DNA from: Polaribacter sp. NJDZ03
Lineage (GTDB): Bacteria; Bacteroidota; Bacteroidia; Flavobacteriales; Flavobacteriaceae
Assembly (NCBI RefSeq): GCF_019263805.1
Contig: NZ_CP079195.1
Coordinates: forward strand, 3,335,001-3,399,000
DNA: 64,000 nt
Direction: 5' to 3'
The position numbers and the translations under genes are program-made. Within the stretch, counting starts at the first letter, position 1. Each line of letters begins with the position of its first letter. The notes beneath the pieces were generated by a model. It saw only the letters and a program-made list of their open reading frames with translations. It was not told the origin of the DNA and did not search any database. Below are positions 16,847 through 25,031 of this stretch, piece after piece.

Positions 16847-17044
16847 ATGAATACAATTTGGAAGTTTTTTCAATATGGCTATTTAGTAGTCGCTTTAATA
16901 TGTTTGGTAGAAGGTTTTCTTATTTGGGCAGAAGATAGACAGAAAGCTTATTTGTTTTTTGGTGCTTCTATTTTTATTACCTTAGTTTTTTTCTTTAAAA
17001 GACATTTTAGAAAAAAAGTAGAAACCAGAAATAACCAAAAATAG
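16847..17044 (+). CDS. Small two-helix membrane protein, conserved position after lptC
   Basis: 65 residues. Two hydrophobic helices (about 10-27 and 35-50) joined by WAEDRQK, then a basic tail (KRHFRKKVETRNNQK). No enzyme motif. It sits one base after lptC and 15 before the CNNM gene and is surely co-transcribed. Function unknown; it could assist LptC or the CNNM protein. Confidence 0.8.
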   Translation: MNTIWKFFQYGYLVVALICLVEGFLIWAEDRQKAYLFFGASIFITLVFFFKRHFRKKVETRNNQK

Positions 17045-17059
17045 ATTATAAATTTCTTA

Positions 17060-18325
17060 ATGGAAATTGAAATTATCATAATATTAACCTCTATTATTCT
17101 TTCCGCTTTTTTTTCGGGAATGGAAATTGCATTTGTTTCTGCTAATAAGTTGCATATAGAATTAGAGAAGAAAAGAGAAGGCTTTATACCTAGTGTTCTT
17201 AATAAAATCACTCAAAAATCATCAAAATTTATTACTACCATGTTAGTTGGTAATAATATTTCTTTGGTAATTTATAGTTATTATATGGGAGGATTCTTAA
17301 TTAGAATTCTACCTAAAAACACCTTTAACGAGTTTACTACACTACTTTTACAAACAATTATATCTACCATAGTAATACTAATTACAGCAGAATTTTTACC
17401 AAAAGCTATTTTTAGAATTTATGCAAATGAGGTTTTAAAATTATTTGCAGTACCTGCCTATTTTTTTTATGTTTTATTCCATTTTTTTTCTGAAATTATT
17501 TCTTTTATTTCAGATTTTTTTCTGCGTGTATTCTTTAAAACAGATGCAGAAGAACAACAAACAGAATTTAGTAAAGAAGAATTAGGGTATTATATTACAG
17601 AACAACTAGAAACTGGTAATAATGATGATGAAGTAGATTCTGAAATACAAATTTTTCAAAATGCACTCGATTTTCATAATGTAAAAGCAAGAGAGGTTAT
17701 GGTTCCCAGAACCGAAATTGTTGCGGTTGAGTTACATGAAAAAGTAGCAAACTTAAAAAATATATTTATAGATTCTGGACTGTCTAAGGTGCTGGTTTAT
17801 AAAACCTCTTTAGATGATGTAATAGGCTATATAAATGCTTTTGAATTATTTAAGAAACCCAAAACTATTAAATCTATTTTATTACCAGTAGAGATTGTGC
17901 CAGAGTCTATGATGATTAACAATATTTTAAACAGTTTAATGAAAAAGCGTAAAAGCGTAGCTGTTGTTGTTGATGAATATGGAGGTACTTCTGGTATGAT
18001 AACTGTAGAAGATATTGTTGAAGAATTATTTGGTGAAATTGAAGATGAGCACGATACTCAAGAGTTTTTAGAGAAGAGAATATCTGAAACAGAATTTAAC
18101 TTTTCTGCAAGATTAGAAGTAGATTATTTAAACGAAGAGTATAGTTTGAATATTCCTAAATCTGAAGCTTATGAAACTTTAGGAGGGTTTATTATAGAGC
18201 AAACAGAAAGTATTCCTATAGAAAATGAAGTTGTTGATATTGAAGATTTTGAAATTAAAATCTTAAAAATGAGTAGTGCTAAAATAGAAGAAGTCCGCTT
18301 AAAAATTGTAGATGAAGACGCCTAA
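17060..18325 (+). CDS. CNNM/CorC family membrane protein (hemolysin-like)
   Basis: 421 residues. DUF21 (CNNM) transmembrane domain at about 1-180 with ILSAFFSGMEIAFVSANK and a GNN(I) motif, two CBS domains at about 200-325 (VPRTEIVAVE, VVVDEYGGTSGMITVEDIVEELFGEI) and a CorC/HlyC C-terminal domain. Proteins of this type are magnesium/cobalt efflux transporters or their regulators; the old name hemolysin is misleading. Last gene of the coaX-lptC operon before the PpiD promoter. Confidence 0.9.
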   Translation: MEIEIIIILTSIILSAFFSGMEIAFVSANKLHIELEKKREGFIPSVLNKITQKSSKFITTMLVGNNISLVIYSYYMGGFLIRILPKNTFNEFTTLLLQTIISTIVILITAEFLPKAIFRIYANEVLKLFAVPAYFFYVLFHFFSEIISFISDFFLRVFFKTDAEEQQTEFSKEELGYYITEQLETGNNDDEVDSEIQIFQNALDFHNVKAREVMVPRTEIVAVELHEKVANLKNIFIDSGLSKVLVYKTSLDDVIGYINAFELFKKPKTIKSILLPVEIVPESMMINNILNSLMKKRKSVAVVVDEYGGTSGMITVEDIVEELFGEIEDEHDTQEFLEKRISETEFNFSARLEVDYLNEEYSLNIPKSEAYETLGGFIIEQTESIPIENEVVDIEDFEIKILKMSSAKIEEVRLKIVDEDA

Positions 18326-18391
18326 AAGTTGTCTTTGTTTTTAGAACTATCTATAAGTCAATTTAGTTACTGCTAATAAGTATAAAATCGG

Positions 18392-18422
18392 TTGCAATAT
18401 TAAAACCCAAATCGTATATTCG
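18392..18422 (+). promoter_or_regulatory. Putative promoter for the PpiD-like gene
   Basis: TTG (18392-18394), 20-base spacer, TATATTCG (18415-18422; one mismatch to TAnnTTTG). It ends 25 bases before the ATG. Confidence 0.65.
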
Positions 18423-18447
18423 CAAACTGAAAATTAAATAAATTCGT

Positions 18448-20538
18448 ATGGCAATTTTATCAAAAATTAGAGAACGTTCAATGTTCTTAATCATTATAAT
18501 TGGTTTAGCACTTTTTGCTTTTGTATTAGATCCATCTACTTTAGGTGATTTTTTCAATTCAAGTAAAGTAAATCAAGTAGGTGAAGTAAATGGAGAGTCT
18601 ATCTCTTTACAAGAGTTTACTGCAGAGTTAGAGGCATATAAGCAACAAGTAGGTAACGGAGTTACTGAAATGCAAGCATCTAAAAGTGTATGGGATAATA
18701 TTGTTAGAAAAAAAATCTATCAAAATCAATTAGCACAAGCAGGTATTACTGTTGGTGAAGCAGATGTTTGGAACGAAGTAATTAATGCTCCTTCTGTTAA
18801 AGACAATCCTCAATTTCAAAATGAAGTAGGCTTTTTTGACGAAGTAAAGTTCAAACAATTTTTAGCAGACACAAAATTAAATAATCCAGAAATGTGGGGA
18901 GCTTGGTCTAACTACATGACTCAAATTAGAGATAATGGAGAGAGAAATACATATAATAATTTAGTTACTGCAGGTCTTGGTGCTTCTTTAAAAGAAGGAG
19001 AATCTCAATATTTTGCAGATAACACAAAACTAACTTCTCAGTTTGTATTTGTTCCTTATACTTCAATTGTAGATAGTTTAGTTACCGTTTCTAAAGGAGA
19101 AATAGAAGCGTACATTAAAGCACACTCTAATGATTTTAAAGTAGAAGAATCTAGAGATATTTCTTATGTGCAGTTTAATATTGCAGCAACTACGGAAGAT
19201 GAAAATGCTATTAAAGCGAGTCTTTCTGAATTAATTGAAGATTTTAAAAATACATCTAATGAAAGCGTATTTTTAAGCGAAAATGATTCTGATACTAGTA
19301 TTGATGATAGTTTTAAATTTCAAAGAGAGATTAATGCAACGGTAGCTTCAGAAATTTTTACAGGTGCTAAAGGAGATGTTTTTGGTCCTTATAAAGAACA
19401 AGGGTATTTTAAAATATCTAAAATTACAGACGTTACTAGTATGCCAGACTCTGCTAGAGCAAGTCATATTTTAATTCCTTTTTTAGGAGCTCAAAGAGCT
19501 GCTGCAGATATAACAAGAACGCAAGGTGAAGCTAAGATTTTAGCAGATAGTATTTTAAATGTTGTAAAAAGCAATAGAAATAAATTTGAAGACTTAGCTA
19601 AAACAATGTCTTCAGATCTTGGTTCTGGAGCAAAAGGAGGAGATTTAGATTGGTTTACTTATAATAGAATGACACCAGAATTTAGAGATTTTGTTTTTGA
19701 AGGCAATACAGGTGATATTGATGTTGTTGAAACTCCATTTGGGTTTCATATTATTAAGATAGATGGACAAAAGAACAAGCAAACAGCTTTAAAGTTAGCT
19801 ACTTTAAGTAGACAAATTATAGCTTCTGAGGCTACGGAAAGTGCTGTTTTTCAAAAATCAGAACAATTTGCTTTAGCAACATCTAAAGATAAAAAGTTCT
19901 TTGATGTAGCAAAAGAAAATAATTATGTTGCAAGACCTGCTATTGGTTTAAAAGTTTTAGATGAAAATGTACCTGGTTTAGGTAACCAAAGACAAATTAT
20001 TTCTTGGGCTTTTAGTAATGATACTAAACCTGGAGATTTTAAACGTTTTGATTTAGAAGGTAGTCATGTTGTTGCTTTTGTAACGGCTAAAACAGAAAAA
20101 GGATTAATGTCTGCTGCTAAAGCTACAAATAGTGTTAAACCTATTTTGATAAACCAAAAGAAAGCAAAATTAATTGGAGATAAATTTAACGGAAGTACTT
20201 TAGCAGATATTGCTAAGGATAACAATACAGACGTTAGAAATGCAAGCGGTATTAATTTAAAAAGTCCTACATTATCTGGTGCTGGTTCAGAACCTAAAGT
20301 TGTAGGAGCTATGTATAATGCAGAAATTAATAAAGTGTATAAAAACATAGAAGGTAATAGAGGTGTGTATGCTTTTGCAGTAACAAACAAAGAGTTACCA
20401 ACTGCTTTACCAAACTATGAAACTACAAGAAAAAGTATTGCAGAGTCTATAAAAACTAAAACTTTTGCAATTTATGAGGCTATTAAAAATGCTTCTGATG
20501 TAGAAGATTATAGATCAAATTTATACACTAGTAACTAG
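18448..20538 (+). CDS. PpiD-like peptidylprolyl isomerase/chaperone
   Basis: 696 residues. A single N-terminal membrane anchor (about 12-30) leaves the rest in the periplasm. SurA_N-like chaperone region follows (about 40-330), then a parvulin domain at about 335-435 (ASHILIPF, DLGSGAKGGDLDWF, VVETPFGFHIIKI), and a long C-terminal part. The layout matches PpiD rather than SurA, which has a cleaved signal. It helps fold exported proteins. Own promoter and terminator, so it is a single-gene transcript after the envelope operon. Confidence 0.9.
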   Translation: MAILSKIRERSMFLIIIIGLALFAFVLDPSTLGDFFNSSKVNQVGEVNGESISLQEFTAELEAYKQQVGNGVTEMQASKSVWDNIVRKKIYQNQLAQAGITVGEADVWNEVINAPSVKDNPQFQNEVGFFDEVKFKQFLADTKLNNPEMWGAWSNYMTQIRDNGERNTYNNLVTAGLGASLKEGESQYFADNTKLTSQFVFVPYTSIVDSLVTVSKGEIEAYIKAHSNDFKVEESRDISYVQFNIAATTEDENAIKASLSELIEDFKNTSNESVFLSENDSDTSIDDSFKFQREINATVASEIFTGAKGDVFGPYKEQGYFKISKITDVTSMPDSARASHILIPFLGAQRAAADITRTQGEAKILADSILNVVKSNRNKFEDLAKTMSSDLGSGAKGGDLDWFTYNRMTPEFRDFVFEGNTGDIDVVETPFGFHIIKIDGQKNKQTALKLATLSRQIIASEATESAVFQKSEQFALATSKDKKFFDVAKENNYVARPAIGLKVLDENVPGLGNQRQIISWAFSNDTKPGDFKRFDLEGSHVVAFVTAKTEKGLMSAAKATNSVKPILINQKKAKLIGDKFNGSTLADIAKDNNTDVRNASGINLKSPTLSGAGSEPKVVGAMYNAEINKVYKNIEGNRGVYAFAVTNKELPTALPNYETTRKSIAESIKTKTFAIYEAIKNASDVEDYRSNLYTSN

Positions 20539-20559
20539 TATAAGTTTATTTTAATAATA

Positions 20560-20594
20560 AAAAAATCCGTTCAAGTCTTTTGAACGGATTTTTT
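20560..20594 (+). terminator. Terminator after the PpiD-like gene
   Basis: A perfect stem AAAATCCGTTCAA / TTGAACGGATTTT with a 5-base loop, followed by T residues. Confidence 0.9.
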
Positions 20595-20670
20595 ATGCTC
20601 TATATTTAGCTAATTAGATACTGTAAAAGAGTATTTAGATAGTCCTCCTTTTATTTAACTAATAGAAAGG

Positions 20671-20790
20671 GCAACTAAGTTTAGCTTTGATTGAAGCATT
20701 TGTTTAAGCTCTTTATTATTCTTTTTCTGAATAATAAAAGTGAGTGCCTTTCAACTACTCTCAAGATAAACTCCAAGTAGGAAATAGCTT
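20671..20790. repeat. Degenerate interspersed intergenic repeat
   Basis: It fills most of the 324-base gap between the PpiD-like gene and rho. It shares AGTTTAGC/TGATTGAA and GGAAATAGCTTC with the repeat at 31449-31574, and AAGATAAACTCCAAG with the repeat at 36359-36475. No gene is visible in the gap. Confidence 0.6.
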
Positions 20791-20862
20791 CAAAATAAAA
20801 ACCTTCTTGATTGCTCAAAAAGGTTTTGCAAAAAGTATTATTTAAAAGTATAAATGTTATTT

Positions 20863-22572
20863 CTAACCATTCATAGAGATTAAAAACTCATCATTATTTT
20901 TAGAGAATTTAATTTTATCATTGATAAATTCCATTGCTTCAATAGGGTTCATATCTGCAAGATATTTACGTAAAACCCACATTCTTTGCACAGTTTTAGC
21001 GTCTAATAATAAATCGTCTCGTCTTGTAGAAGATTTAATTAAATCGATAGCAGGATAAATACGTCTATTAGAAATATTTCTATCTAATTGAAGTTCCATG
21101 TTACCTGTTCCTTTAAATTCTTCGAAAATTACTTCGTCCATTTTAGAACCAGTTTCTGTAAGTGCCGTTGCAATAATAGTTAAAGAACCTCCATTTTCTA
21201 TGTTTCTAGCTGCACCAAAGAAACGTTTTGGTTTGTGTAAAGCATTTGCATCGATACCACCAGAAAGTATTTTACCAGATGCTGGTGCAACGGTGTTGTA
21301 AGCTCTTGCCAAACGTGTAATAGAATCTAAAAGAATAACAACATCATGCCCACATTCTACCAAGCGTTTTGCTTTTTCTAAAACAATATTGGCCACTTTT
21401 ACGTGTTTGTCTGCAGGTTCATCAAAAGTAGATGCAACAACTTCTCCACGTACATTACGTTTCATGTCTGTAACCTCTTCCGGACGCTCATCTATCAATA
21501 AAACAATTTGATAAACTTCTGGGTGATTTGCTGCAATTGCATTTGCCACATCCTTTAATAACATGGTTTTACCCGTTTTAGGTTGTGCTACAATCATACC
21601 TCTTTGTCCTTTTCCTAAAGGAGAAAATAAATCGATAATTCTTGTTGATAAAGAACTTCCTTTTTCTGCTAAATTGAATTTTTCTTGAGGAAATAACGGA
21701 GTTAAGTGTTCAAAAGAAACTCTGTCTCTAACTAAGTTAGGGTTTAAACCGTTTATTTTGGACACTCTAATTAATGGAAAATATTTTTCACCTTCTTTTG
21801 GTGGGCGTACATTACCTCTAACAGTATCTCCTGTTTTTAATCCAAATAATTTAATTTGAGATTGAGAAACATAAATATCATCTGGAGATGATAGGTAGTT
21901 GTAGTCAGAAGAACGTAAGAAACCATAACCATCTGGCATCATTTCTAAGACACCTTCACTTTCAATAATTCCATCAAATTCAAAATCTGGATCTTTATAA
22001 CGATTTGTAGATTTATTACCGTTACTTCTATTAGAGTTGTTTTTGTCTCTAGTTTGGTTAGGGTTTTTCTTTGGTAGATTTGTTTTTGGCTGAGGCTTAT
22101 TTGGTTGTGTTTTATTTTGAGTATTTGCAGGTTTTTGCTCCTGTTTATCTACTTTTTTAACAACTCTTTCTTTATTAACCTTTGGTTTCGTTTCTGTATC
22201 TGCTTCAACTTCTTTTAGTACAACTTCTTTCTTAACCGGTTTTCTAGGGTTAGGTTTACGTTGTACTGGTTTTTCTTGTTTTACCTTTTCTTCTGGTATT
22301 TCTAAAGTAGTTTGTTCTGCTTCAGTTTCGTTCGTTGCTGTTACAGAATCAGTGACCTTAGAAACTCTTTTTCTTTTAGGTTTCTCTGTTTTTGGTTTTA
22401 CTTCAGTAACAGGAGAAGATGAAGTATCTACAGGGTTTGCTGCTTGTGTGTCTAATATTTGATACACTAAATCTAGTTTTTTAAGTTGACTCGTCTTAGA
22501 TAGACCAATAGATTTTGCAATTACCTGTAAATCAGCAAGTGTTTTTGCTTTTAGTTCTGAGATTTCGAACAT
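20863..22572 (-). CDS. rho: Transcription termination factor Rho
   Basis: 569 residues. Rho N-terminal helical domain (1-45, [20 protein letters not shown]), a Lys/Pro/Gln/Asn-rich insert (about 50-195) typical of Bacteroidota, the cold-shock-like RNA-binding domain (about 200-275, [20 protein letters not shown]) and the hexameric helicase ATPase (about 300-550) with Walker A AQPKTGKT, the Walker B stretch [18 protein letters not shown] and the Q/R-loop region [16 protein letters not shown]. It unwinds RNA to end transcription. Start [11 protein letters not shown] -7 box lies 120 bases upstream, leaving a long leader. Confidence 0.97.
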   Translation of the reverse strand: MFEISELKAKTLADLQVIAKSIGLSKTSQLKKLDLVYQILDTQAANPVDTSSSPVTEVKPKTEKPKRKRVSKVTDSVTATNETEAEQTTLEIPEEKVKQEKPVQRKPNPRKPVKKEVVLKEVEADTETKPKVNKERVVKKVDKQEQKPANTQNKTQPNKPQPKTNLPKKNPNQTRDKNNSNRSNGNKSTNRYKDPDFEFDGIIESEGVLEMMPDGYGFLRSSDYNYLSSPDDIYVSQSQIKLFGLKTGDTVRGNVRPPKEGEKYFPLIRVSKINGLNPNLVRDRVSFEHLTPLFPQEKFNLAEKGSSLSTRIIDLFSPLGKGQRGMIVAQPKTGKTMLLKDVANAIAANHPEVYQIVLLIDERPEEVTDMKRNVRGEVVASTFDEPADKHVKVANIVLEKAKRLVECGHDVVILLDSITRLARAYNTVAPASGKILSGGIDANALHKPKRFFGAARNIENGGSLTIIATALTETGSKMDEVIFEEFKGTGNMELQLDRNISNRRIYPAIDLIKSSTRRDDLLLDAKTVQRMWVLRKYLADMNPIEAMEFINDKIKFSKNNDEFLISMNG

Positions 22573-22691
22573 TCGTTATATGTTAAGTTAAATTGTAAAC
22601 CTTATTTTAGATAAGATTAATTATAATTTTTTTAGAGTTTATATATTGTATATAGTACTACACAATATTTAATAGGTGGTTCTTAATATTA

Positions 22692-22699
22692 CAAATATA
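22692..22699 (-). promoter_or_regulatory. Putative -7 box (TATATTTG) for rho
   Basis: On the minus strand TATATTTG fits the consensus. The transcript would carry a leader of about 110 bases before the rho ATG. No -33 TTG at normal spacing. Confidence 0.45.
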
Positions 22700-22745
22700 T
22701 ACAAAATTTTTAAGTTTTAGGTTTTCTTTTTAAAAAATAAAGTTC

Positions 22746-22753
22746 TACTTTTG
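22746..22753 (+). promoter_or_regulatory. Putative -7 box (TACTTTTG) for the DUF4293 gene
   Basis: TACTTTTG ends 17 bases before the ATG at 22771. No clear -33 element. Confidence 0.45.
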
Positions 22754-22770
22754 TAGTCTTATTTTTTAAT

Positions 22771-23202
22771 ATGATTCAAAGAATACAGAGTATATACTTA
22801 TTATTAGCAACCGCAGTTTCTGGTGGGTTAATATTTGTATTTGATATTTGGAGTAGTATTAAAGAAGAATTTTTTGCTTTGGACTTATTTTCTAGAGATT
22901 CTATGCTTTTAAAAGTAATTCCTTTGTTATATTTGCTTTCCGCAATTGTATCTTTTGCAACTATTTTTTTGTTTAAAAATAGAAAGCTACAATTTGTAGT
23001 AGGGCGTTTAGTAATTTTGATCAATCTTTTTTTATTAGGATTATTGATTTATGTATCTCTAACTTTACCTGGAGAAGTTTCGATTTCGGAGAAAGGTATT
23101 GGGATGTTCTTACCAATTTTAGTTATTTTGCTTATTGTTTTGGCAAATAAAGCTATTAAAAAGGATGAAGATCTTGTGAAATCTGTAGATAGATTGCGAT
23201 AA
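22771..23202 (+). CDS. DUF4293 family membrane protein
   Basis: 143 residues with four predicted membrane helices (about 5-25, 45-67, 73-93 and 108-126). It begins MIQRIQSIYLLLA and ends with the family signature VKSVDRLR, which identifies DUF4293, a Bacteroidota-specific family of unknown function usually found next to rho. Divergent from rho, with its own terminator. Confidence 0.88.
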   Translation: MIQRIQSIYLLLATAVSGGLIFVFDIWSSIKEEFFALDLFSRDSMLLKVIPLLYLLSAIVSFATIFLFKNRKLQFVVGRLVILINLFLLGLLIYVSLTLPGEVSISEKGIGMFLPILVILLIVLANKAIKKDEDLVKSVDRLR

Positions 23203-23228
23203 ACCTTACATATTAGTATATTTAGTGC

Positions 23229-23264
23229 GAAAAAAAACCGAGAATTTATTTCTCGGTTTTTTGT
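23229..23264 (+). terminator. Terminator after the DUF4293 gene
   Basis: Stem AAAACCGAGAA / TTCTCGGTTTT followed by T residues. Confidence 0.88.
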
Positions 23265-23383
23265 TTTCTACATCTTTCTAAAATATAAATCTAATTTGAA
23301 TGTTTAATTTGTATTTTTATTAACTTAAATAATAGAATCTTACGTAATTTAACTCCTTGTTAATCAATTAAATAAAACTTATG

Positions 23384-23446
23384 TCTCACTGTTTTCAGTG
23401 AGAAGCCTCACCGAAAACAGTGAGATGTAAATTTCACTGAAAATGG
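23384..23446. promoter_or_regulatory. Cluster of CACTG palindromes upstream of the NarL-type regulator
   Basis: Three related sites in 63 bases. Site 1 is a perfect palindrome CTCACTG-TTTT-CAGTGAG (23385-23402). Site 2 (23407-23425) is nearly its inverse, CTCACCG-AAAA-CAGTGAG. Site 3 is a partial TTTCACTGAAAATGG (23432-23446) that ends just before the -33 element of the promoter at 23450. The layout suits an activator or autoregulator binding site. No T run follows, so it is not a terminator. Confidence 0.6.
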
Positions 23447-23449
23447 GTA

Positions 23450-23480
23450 TTGTAGGTTTTTAAACTGTACTCTAAATTTG
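23450..23480 (+). promoter_or_regulatory. Promoter of the NarL-type regulator (TTG-N20-TAAATTTG)
   Basis: TTG at 23450-23452 and TAAATTTG at 23473-23480 with a 20-base spacer. It ends 10 bases before the ATG, implying a nearly leaderless transcript or a start within a few bases of the codon. Confidence 0.65.
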
Positions 23481-23490
23481 TAATATAATA

Positions 23491-24156
23491 ATGAAAGAAA
23501 AAATATACGTTCACGTAGCAGATGATCACAAAATTTTAATTGAAGGTATCATCGCTGTAATAAATACTGATAAAGAGATTGAAATTAAAGGATATTCTTT
23601 AACAGGGCAAGAGGTAATTGATTGGTTTGATGATAAAGAAAACTCGGCAGATGTTTTAATATTAGATATTACAATGCCTATTTTAGATGGATTTGAGGTG
23701 TTAAAACACTTTAGAAAAAGAAAAATAGACCAAAAAGTTATTGTTTTATCTAGTTATGATGATCTTAAAATTGTTCAAGAAGTTTTGTCCCTTGGCTGTA
23801 ATGGCTATATCTCTAAAAATAATGCTGGAGAACATATTGTAAATGCTATAAAAGCGGTTGCAAACGGCGAGCAATATTTTAGTGATGATATTCAGAAAAT
23901 GTTATTAAAATCTTTATCCGGTCAAATGGTTCCTAAAGGAGACATGCCAGACAAATACTTGTTAGAAAGTTTAACGGAAAGAGAATTAGATGTTTTAAAA
24001 TTAATTACAAAAGAGTATAGTACTATTGAGATGGCAGATTTAATGCATCTTAGTAGAAATACTATAGAAACATATAGAAAAAGTTTGTTAAAAAAATTAA
24101 AAGTAAAAAATGCAGTAGGCTTGGCAATGTATGCAGTAAAAAACAATATAGTATAG
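23491..24156 (+). CDS. NarL/FixJ-family response regulator
   Basis: 221 residues. Receiver domain (5-120) with acidic pair D11/D12, phospho-acceptor D59 (LILDITMPILDG) and a KNNAGEHI stretch at the position of the conserved lysine. C-terminal LuxR-type helix-turn-helix (about 155-220; SLTERELDVLKLITKEYST, HLSRNTIETYRKSLLKKL). Its likely kinase is encoded at 25032-26828 after a lipoprotein gene. The palindromes at 23384-23446 are candidates for autoregulation. Confidence 0.94.
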   Translation: MKEKIYVHVADDHKILIEGIIAVINTDKEIEIKGYSLTGQEVIDWFDDKENSADVLILDITMPILDGFEVLKHFRKRKIDQKVIVLSSYDDLKIVQEVLSLGCNGYISKNNAGEHIVNAIKAVANGEQYFSDDIQKMLLKSLSGQMVPKGDMPDKYLLESLTERELDVLKLITKEYSTIEMADLMHLSRNTIETYRKSLLKKLKVKNAVGLAMYAVKNNIV

Positions 24157-24329
24157 TTCTTATACCCCTAAAAAAGTAACGATTAAACTTTGATTTATTT
24201 ATAAATCGATCCCCTAAAAAGTTTAATAGTTAGCCCTAAGAACACTAATTGTTGCATGCATTCTAGCTTACTATAAATATGAATAGTTAACCCTAATTAA
24301 ATATAAAATTAATTACAACTCTCTCCCTT

Positions 24330-25025
24330 ATGAAAAAAATTAACTTATTTGCAGCATTAGTTTCGTTAACATTTGTTTTAACTTCTTGCTCATTCAATGA
24401 AACAGTATTGCCAGAAGAACAATCTACCGATTTGTTAAAAACGCATACAATTAAAAGAGATATTAACGGAGCATATTCTTTAGATTATAGCTTAAATGGA
24501 AATGTAGAAACAGAAAACGTTGTTGATGAGGCTACTAATACAAATTATATCTATTTATACACATCAGAAAATAGTCTTAGTAATAAGGTTACTCAAGATT
24601 TTACTATTGATGGAAACCAACTTAAAATTGGTTTTGTAGATACTAATTCTAGTAAGAACCCACAAATTACTATTAAAGATCAAGATGCTACATTTGCTAG
24701 AACAGAAAATGAAGATATGTTATCTGAGTACAGTATTTCTGGAAACGAAGACGGAACTTATACTTTAAACTTTAGTGTAAGAAGTACAGTGAAAGTAGAT
24801 TTTGTTTTTAATGAAGAATTAAAAATATATGAAGTTCATTTAGAAGAAGGAAAGTCTGAACAATCAGTTTTTTCTAAAACCTTTGAAAAAATAGAAGGTG
24901 AAACTCTAAAAATTGATTTCGTAAAATATGTTATTGATAATAATACTTCTGCTAGATCTAATAGTGAAGATGAAAAAGAATATAAGTACGTAAAAGAAAG
25001 AAGACCAGAAGTAATTATAATATAA
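24330..25025 (+). CDS. Lipoprotein with two tandem copies of a 57-residue domain
   Basis: 231 residues. Lipobox LTSC with C20 as the likely lipidated residue. Residues 47-103 and 142-198 align end to end without gaps (GAYSLDYSLNG...KIGFV against GTYTLNFSVRS...KIDFV), an internal duplication. The C-terminus is charged and ends in VIII. I recognise no known family. It sits between a NarL regulator and its probable TPR kinase, 173 bases after the former and 6 before the latter, so it may be a sensor accessory or a target. The 173-base gap before it holds two copies of CCCCTAAAAA and no clear promoter. Confidence 0.75.
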   Translation: MKKINLFAALVSLTFVLTSCSFNETVLPEEQSTDLLKTHTIKRDINGAYSLDYSLNGNVETENVVDEATNTNYIYLYTSENSLSNKVTQDFTIDGNQLKIGFVDTNSSKNPQITIKDQDATFARTENEDMLSEYSISGNEDGTYTLNFSVRSTVKVDFVFNEELKIYEVHLEEGKSEQSVFSKTFEKIEGETLKIDFVKYVIDNNTSARSNSEDEKEYKYVKERRPEVIII

Positions 25026-25031
25026 TAAGTA

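Noticed and set aside
23384..23446. Terminator of the DUF4293 transcript
   Set aside because: A strong terminator already lies at 23229-23264 and no T run follows these palindromes.
24157..24329. Riboswitch or attenuator before the lipoprotein gene
   Set aside because: Only two short CCCCTAAAAA repeats and a weak palindrome are present, with no stable hairpin and T run.
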